A stretch of 6,904 nucleotides of DNA from Thermoplasmata archaeon (GTDB lineage Archaea > Thermoplasmatota > Thermoplasmata > GCA-020350865): positions 466,294 to 473,197 of the forward strand of contig CP070726.1 in the NCBI GenBank assembly GCA_020350865.1, written 5' to 3'. Below are positions 4,257-6,904 of this stretch, one piece after another; position 1 is the stretch's first letter; every line of letters starts with the position of its first letter. A program made the translations under genes and the position numbers. Below the pieces are notes generated by a model that was not told the DNA's origin, searched no databases, and was given only the letters and a program-made list of their open reading frames with translations.

Positions 4257-6904
4257 GTGAGGGTTGCGAAGGTAAGAACCATCGCTGTGATGGTGATCAT
4301 ACTTTTTACGGTTTGTATTTCAATTGCTTTTCCCAAAGCTCCCAATAATGGAATAGAATTAGAGCAAGATAATGGGGCCACAAACGGATCGATGTTAGCT
4401 TCTGTTGCAGATGAAGATGGTGAGCGAAATATCTCAGAGGTTCCATATGGTCTCTCTTGCGGAGAGTGGGATGATATAAAGACCAAGCTACAGGAGGCTA
4501 GATATTACCCCACCTGGCAGGAGGCCGGTCAAGGGTTTGAGGCTACGAATCCGCAACACAAGTGGAGTGCCACATTGCGTGATGGAACCGCACTAGTGAA
4601 ATCCAGCCAGGGCGTGGATTGGTGGTGGCACCTTGCTCCATACGGGTACGGTTACGAGGGCAGTGTTGTTCCTCTAAATCCTGATCCTGATGCGGTGGTG
4701 GAGAAAAACCGTATCGAGTATGTATACGAAGATGATTTTATCGCCTGGTATATCAATGATGAGAAAGGACTTGAGCACGGGTTTTACATCGCCTCGCCTC
4801 CACAGCCCGAAAACAGCGGAGACATGGTAATTGAGATGAGTCTTGATACATCCCTTGTTCCAGAAGCGATAAACCGCGGGCGAAGCATCGTTTATCTTGG
4901 AAATTCAGGTGAGGTGGTTCTGAGATACGGCAAACTCTTGGTCACGGACGCAACAGGCGGGGTTGTCCCCTCCAGCATTCACCAATCAGCAGATTCCATC
5001 ACAATCTCCATTGACGATACGCAAGCAGTCTACCCACTAACCGTGGATCCTCTGGTGACCAGTGAGGTGGCAAAGCTTGCGTCCTCGGACGGTGCGGCAG
5101 ATGACCAGTGCGGGTACTCCGTGTCTGTTTGCGGGAATACGGTTGTGGTCAGTGCCTGTCTCGACGATGTGGGTGCAAATATCGACCAGGGTTCGGTTTA
5201 TGTATTTGAACGGGACCTGGGCGGTATTAACAATTGGGGCGAGGCAAAGAAGCTCACAGCCCCGGGAGGAGAAGCGGATGACGAATTCGGTTACTCCGCA
5301 GCAATCAGCGGGGACACTATCGTGGTCGGGGCCTGGCATGACAATGTCGGCGCAAACAGCAACCAGGGTTCGGCCTACATATTCGAGCGAAATCAGAGTG
5401 ACCCGTATAACTGGGACGAGGTGAAGAATATCATGGCCTCGGACGGAGCGGCAAATGACAATTTCGGCTATTCCGTGTCAATTCATGGGGATACCATCGC
5501 GGTCGGAGCGATTCTAAGCGATGTGGGCATTAACAGCGCCCAAGGCTCAGCCTATATATTCGAACGAAATAAAGACGGCCCTAATAACTGGGGGGAGGTG
5601 AGAAAGCTCACAGCCTCTGACGGTGAGGCCAGTGATTATTTCGGCTCTTCTGTTGCCATCAGCGGAGATACAGTTGTGGTGGGCGCATACGAGGAAGATG
5701 TCAGCGGAAATGACAATGGCTCGGCCTATATCTTCGAGCGCAATCAAGACGGCACTAATAACTGGGGCGAGGTAAAAAAGCTCGTGGCCTCCGACGGCCA
5801 TTCCCAGGACCATTTCGGCAATTCCGTGTTTATCAGCGGGGATACGATAGTGGTGGGGGCGTATACCGACCTCATCGAAACAAGCTCAAACCAGGGTTCG
5901 GCGTACGTCTTTGAGCGGAACCAGGGCGGGGCAGAAAATTGGGGGGAGGTCACAAAGCTTATTGCATCAGACGGCGGGAGCGGTGATCAGTTCGGCTATT
6001 CCGTTTCTATCAGCCGAGATACCATTGTGATCGGAGCACTCTACGACGATGGCAAGGGTTCGGTTTACATATATCTACGGAACCAGAGCGGCCCGGACAA
6101 CTGGGGGGAGGCAAAGAAGCTCACCGCATCTGACGGGACAACCAATGACTACTTCGGCCATTCGGTATCCATCAGGAATTACATCATTGCGGTGGGTGCA
6201 TTCGGAGTCGATATCGGCGAAAACAGCAGCCAGGGCTCGTCGTATATATACTACATCAACCAGACCGTAAAAGCGCTCAACGACAGTTACTCGGCGGGTG
6301 AGGACACGGTCCTCAGCGTTCCCGAGCCGGGTGTGATGGGAAACGACAATATAGGCGCGGGAGGTGCGGTGGCACTTATGAATACGGGGCCATTGAACGG
6401 GACGCTGTCACTGTTTCCGAACGGCTCTTTTGAGTACACACCTGGGATAAACTACAGCGGGATTGTATATTTCACATACCACATCTATGATGGTGTGATG
6501 CACTCGGACCCGGCAACAGTAAAAATCAATGTCACCTGTGTCAACGATCCCCCGGTCATCCTTACGTCCGATGTGTATGGTTCAGCTGAGGACGTTCTAT
6601 ATACTGTAGATTACGAGGCATTTGATTCCGATATCATGAATGGATTTATATGGAATCTATCCACGAGCGCCGGTTCCTGGTTGCAAATCAACTCAACCAC
6701 TGGTGAACTTAAAGGAACACCCGATAATAATCATGTGGGGCAGTTCTGGGTCAACGTGACCGTGGATGATCAGAGCGGTGATATGGATTGGACAAACTTC
6801 TCGCTCACCGTCAACAATGTTGAACCGACCATCCTCGTAGCCGATGTGACCTCCATCAATGAAGACGAGCTTTACAGTGTGAACTACGATTCCGACGATG
6901 ACGG
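4257..6904 (+). CDS. Large secreted FG-GAP beta-propeller protein with cadherin-like repeats (3' partial)
   Basis: The frame is open from GTG 4257 to the window end, 882 codons without a stop. The start follows an in-frame TGA at 4242 and a GAGGAG site. Residues 1-28 are a signal peptide (positive MRVAKVR, then a hydrophobic core). Residues ~65-268 form an N-terminal domain with WWWHLAPYGYGYEG, NRIEYVYEDDFIAWYINDEKGLEHGF, VLRYGKLLVTDATGG and VYPLTVDPL. I recognise this from bacterial FG-GAP proteins, where it also directly precedes the repeats. Residues 273-670 are seven FG-GAP repeats (KLTASDG..D.FG, SISGDTIVVGA, GSAYIFERN, NWGE), enough for one integrin-like propeller. Residues 671-766 resemble a tandem-95/cadherin-like domain (NDSYSAGEDTVLSV, GVMGND, FEYTPGINYSG). 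Residues ~766-857 are a He_PIG/cadherin-like repeat (WLQINSTTGELKGTPDN), and another starts at ~858. Sequons are frequent. The likely role is adhesion or surface binding; the ligand is unknown. The C-terminus and anchor lie outside. Confidence 0.87.
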   Translation, partial: MRVAKVRTIAVMVIILFTVCISIAFPKAPNNGIELEQDNGATNGSMLASVADEDGERNISEVPYGLSCGEWDDIKTKLQEARYYPTWQEAGQGFEATNPQHKWSATLRDGTALVKSSQGVDWWWHLAPYGYGYEGSVVPLNPDPDAVVEKNRIEYVYEDDFIAWYINDEKGLEHGFYIASPPQPENSGDMVIEMSLDTSLVPEAINRGRSIVYLGNSGEVVLRYGKLLVTDATGGVVPSSIHQSADSITISIDDTQAVYPLTVDPLVTSEVAKLASSDGAADDQCGYSVSVCGNTVVVSACLDDVGANIDQGSVYVFERDLGGINNWGEAKKLTAPGGEADDEFGYSAAISGDTIVVGAWHDNVGANSNQGSAYIFERNQSDPYNWDEVKNIMASDGAANDNFGYSVSIHGDTIAVGAILSDVGINSAQGSAYIFERNKDGPNNWGEVRKLTASDGEASDYFGSSVAISGDTVVVGAYEEDVSGNDNGSAYIFERNQDGTNNWGEVKKLVASDGHSQDHFGNSVFISGDTIVVGAYTDLIETSSNQGSAYVFERNQGGAENWGEVTKLIASDGGSGDQFGYSVSISRDTIVIGALYDDGKGSVYIYLRNQSGPDNWGEAKKLTASDGTTNDYFGHSVSIRNYIIAVGAFGVDIGENSSQGSSYIYYINQTVKALNDSYSAGEDTVLSVPEPGVMGNDNIGAGGAVALMNTGPLNGTLSLFPNGSFEYTPGINYSGIVYFTYHIYDGVMHSDPATVKINVTCVNDPPVILTSDVYGSAEDVLYTVDYEAFDSDIMNGFIWNLSTSAGSWLQINSTTGELKGTPDNNHVGQFWVNVTVDDQSGDMDWTNFSLTVNNVEPTILVADVTSINEDELYSVNYDSDDD
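5073..6266 (+). repeat. Seven tandem FG-GAP repeats
   Basis: Units start at the KL (or NI) pair at 5073, 5250, 5427, 5604, 5778, 5955 and 6117. Spacings are 177, 177, 177, 174, 177 and 162 bases, that is 59, 59, 59, 58, 59 and 54 residues. Each unit carries D..FG, then GDT[IV][VA]VGA, then QGSAY[IV]FERN and NWGE. Unit 1 is diverged (D-Q-C-G, VCGNTVVVSAC). Unit 6 lacks five residues in its loop before KGSVYIY. Unit 7 loses the closing NWGE strand and runs into the next domain. Confidence 0.9.

Noticed and set aside
4048..4260. 70-codon + strand frame before the FG-GAP gene, with hydrophobic residues
   Set aside because: It has no ribosome site, spans the AT-rich promoter zone and overlaps the GTG start. 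The hydrophobic look comes from T-rich DNA.
4305..4320. Lipoprotein signal (Cys20) in the FG-GAP protein
   Set aside because: The residues before Cys20 are FTV, and the position just before the Cys lacks the small residue of a lipobox, so an ordinary signal peptide is more likely.
5062..5424. 120-codon + strand frame inside the FG-GAP gene
   Set aside because: It is a frame-shifted reading of the propeller repeats. The repeated Arg/Thr-rich pattern follows from the repeat DNA, and the main frame is open throughout.

Overview
The window looks like a chromosomal segment from an archaeon, most likely a euryarchaeon of the Thermoplasmatota type. That assignment is an inference. It rests on archaeal TATA-type promoters and T-tract terminators, a leaderless AsnC/Lrp-type regulator, and long secreted proteins rich in N-x-S/T sequons. 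It also rests on a C-terminal 'GWN' surface module that I associate from memory with uncultured Thermoplasmata. All four genes lie on the + strand, and I see no tRNA, rRNA, CRISPR array, insertion sequence or integrase.

Layout: (1) 2-1426 is the 3' part of a large secreted-protein gene with a lamin-tail domain, an Ig-like domain and a duplicated GWN module. It is interrupted by two in-frame stops (335-337 TAA, 1265-1267 TGA) with no frameshift, so I call it a pseudogene. (2) 1497-1958 is a complete AsnC/Lrp-family transcription regulator, apparently leaderless. (3) 2091-3818 encodes an MscS-like channel protein with a signal peptide, an extracellular Big_5 Ig-like domain, nine predicted membrane segments and a short cytoplasmic beta domain. 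Its promoter carries an 18-bp near-palindrome centred on the TATA box. (4) 3819-4256 is a 438-base gap holding a terminator, a strong orphan TATA promoter followed by a foldable segment (candidate small RNA), an AT-rich stretch and a dyad just before the next gene. (5) 4257-6904 is the 5' part of a large secreted protein with a GTG start and no end in this window. It has an N-terminal domain, seven FG-GAP repeats (probably one complete beta-propeller), a tandem-95-like cadherin-type domain and cadherin/He_PIG-like repeats.

How the genes fit together: two cell-surface protein genes flank a regulator and a membrane channel. The regulator and channel are adjacent and co-oriented, but each has its own promoter and terminator signals, so they are probably separate transcripts. 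The dyad over the channel's TATA box makes repression of the channel by the neighbouring Lrp-type protein a reasonable but untested idea. I do not see a defence or mobile system. The most unusual items are the Ig-domain/MscS fusion, the TATA-centred dyad, the candidate small RNA at about 3977-4070 and the seven-bladed propeller protein.
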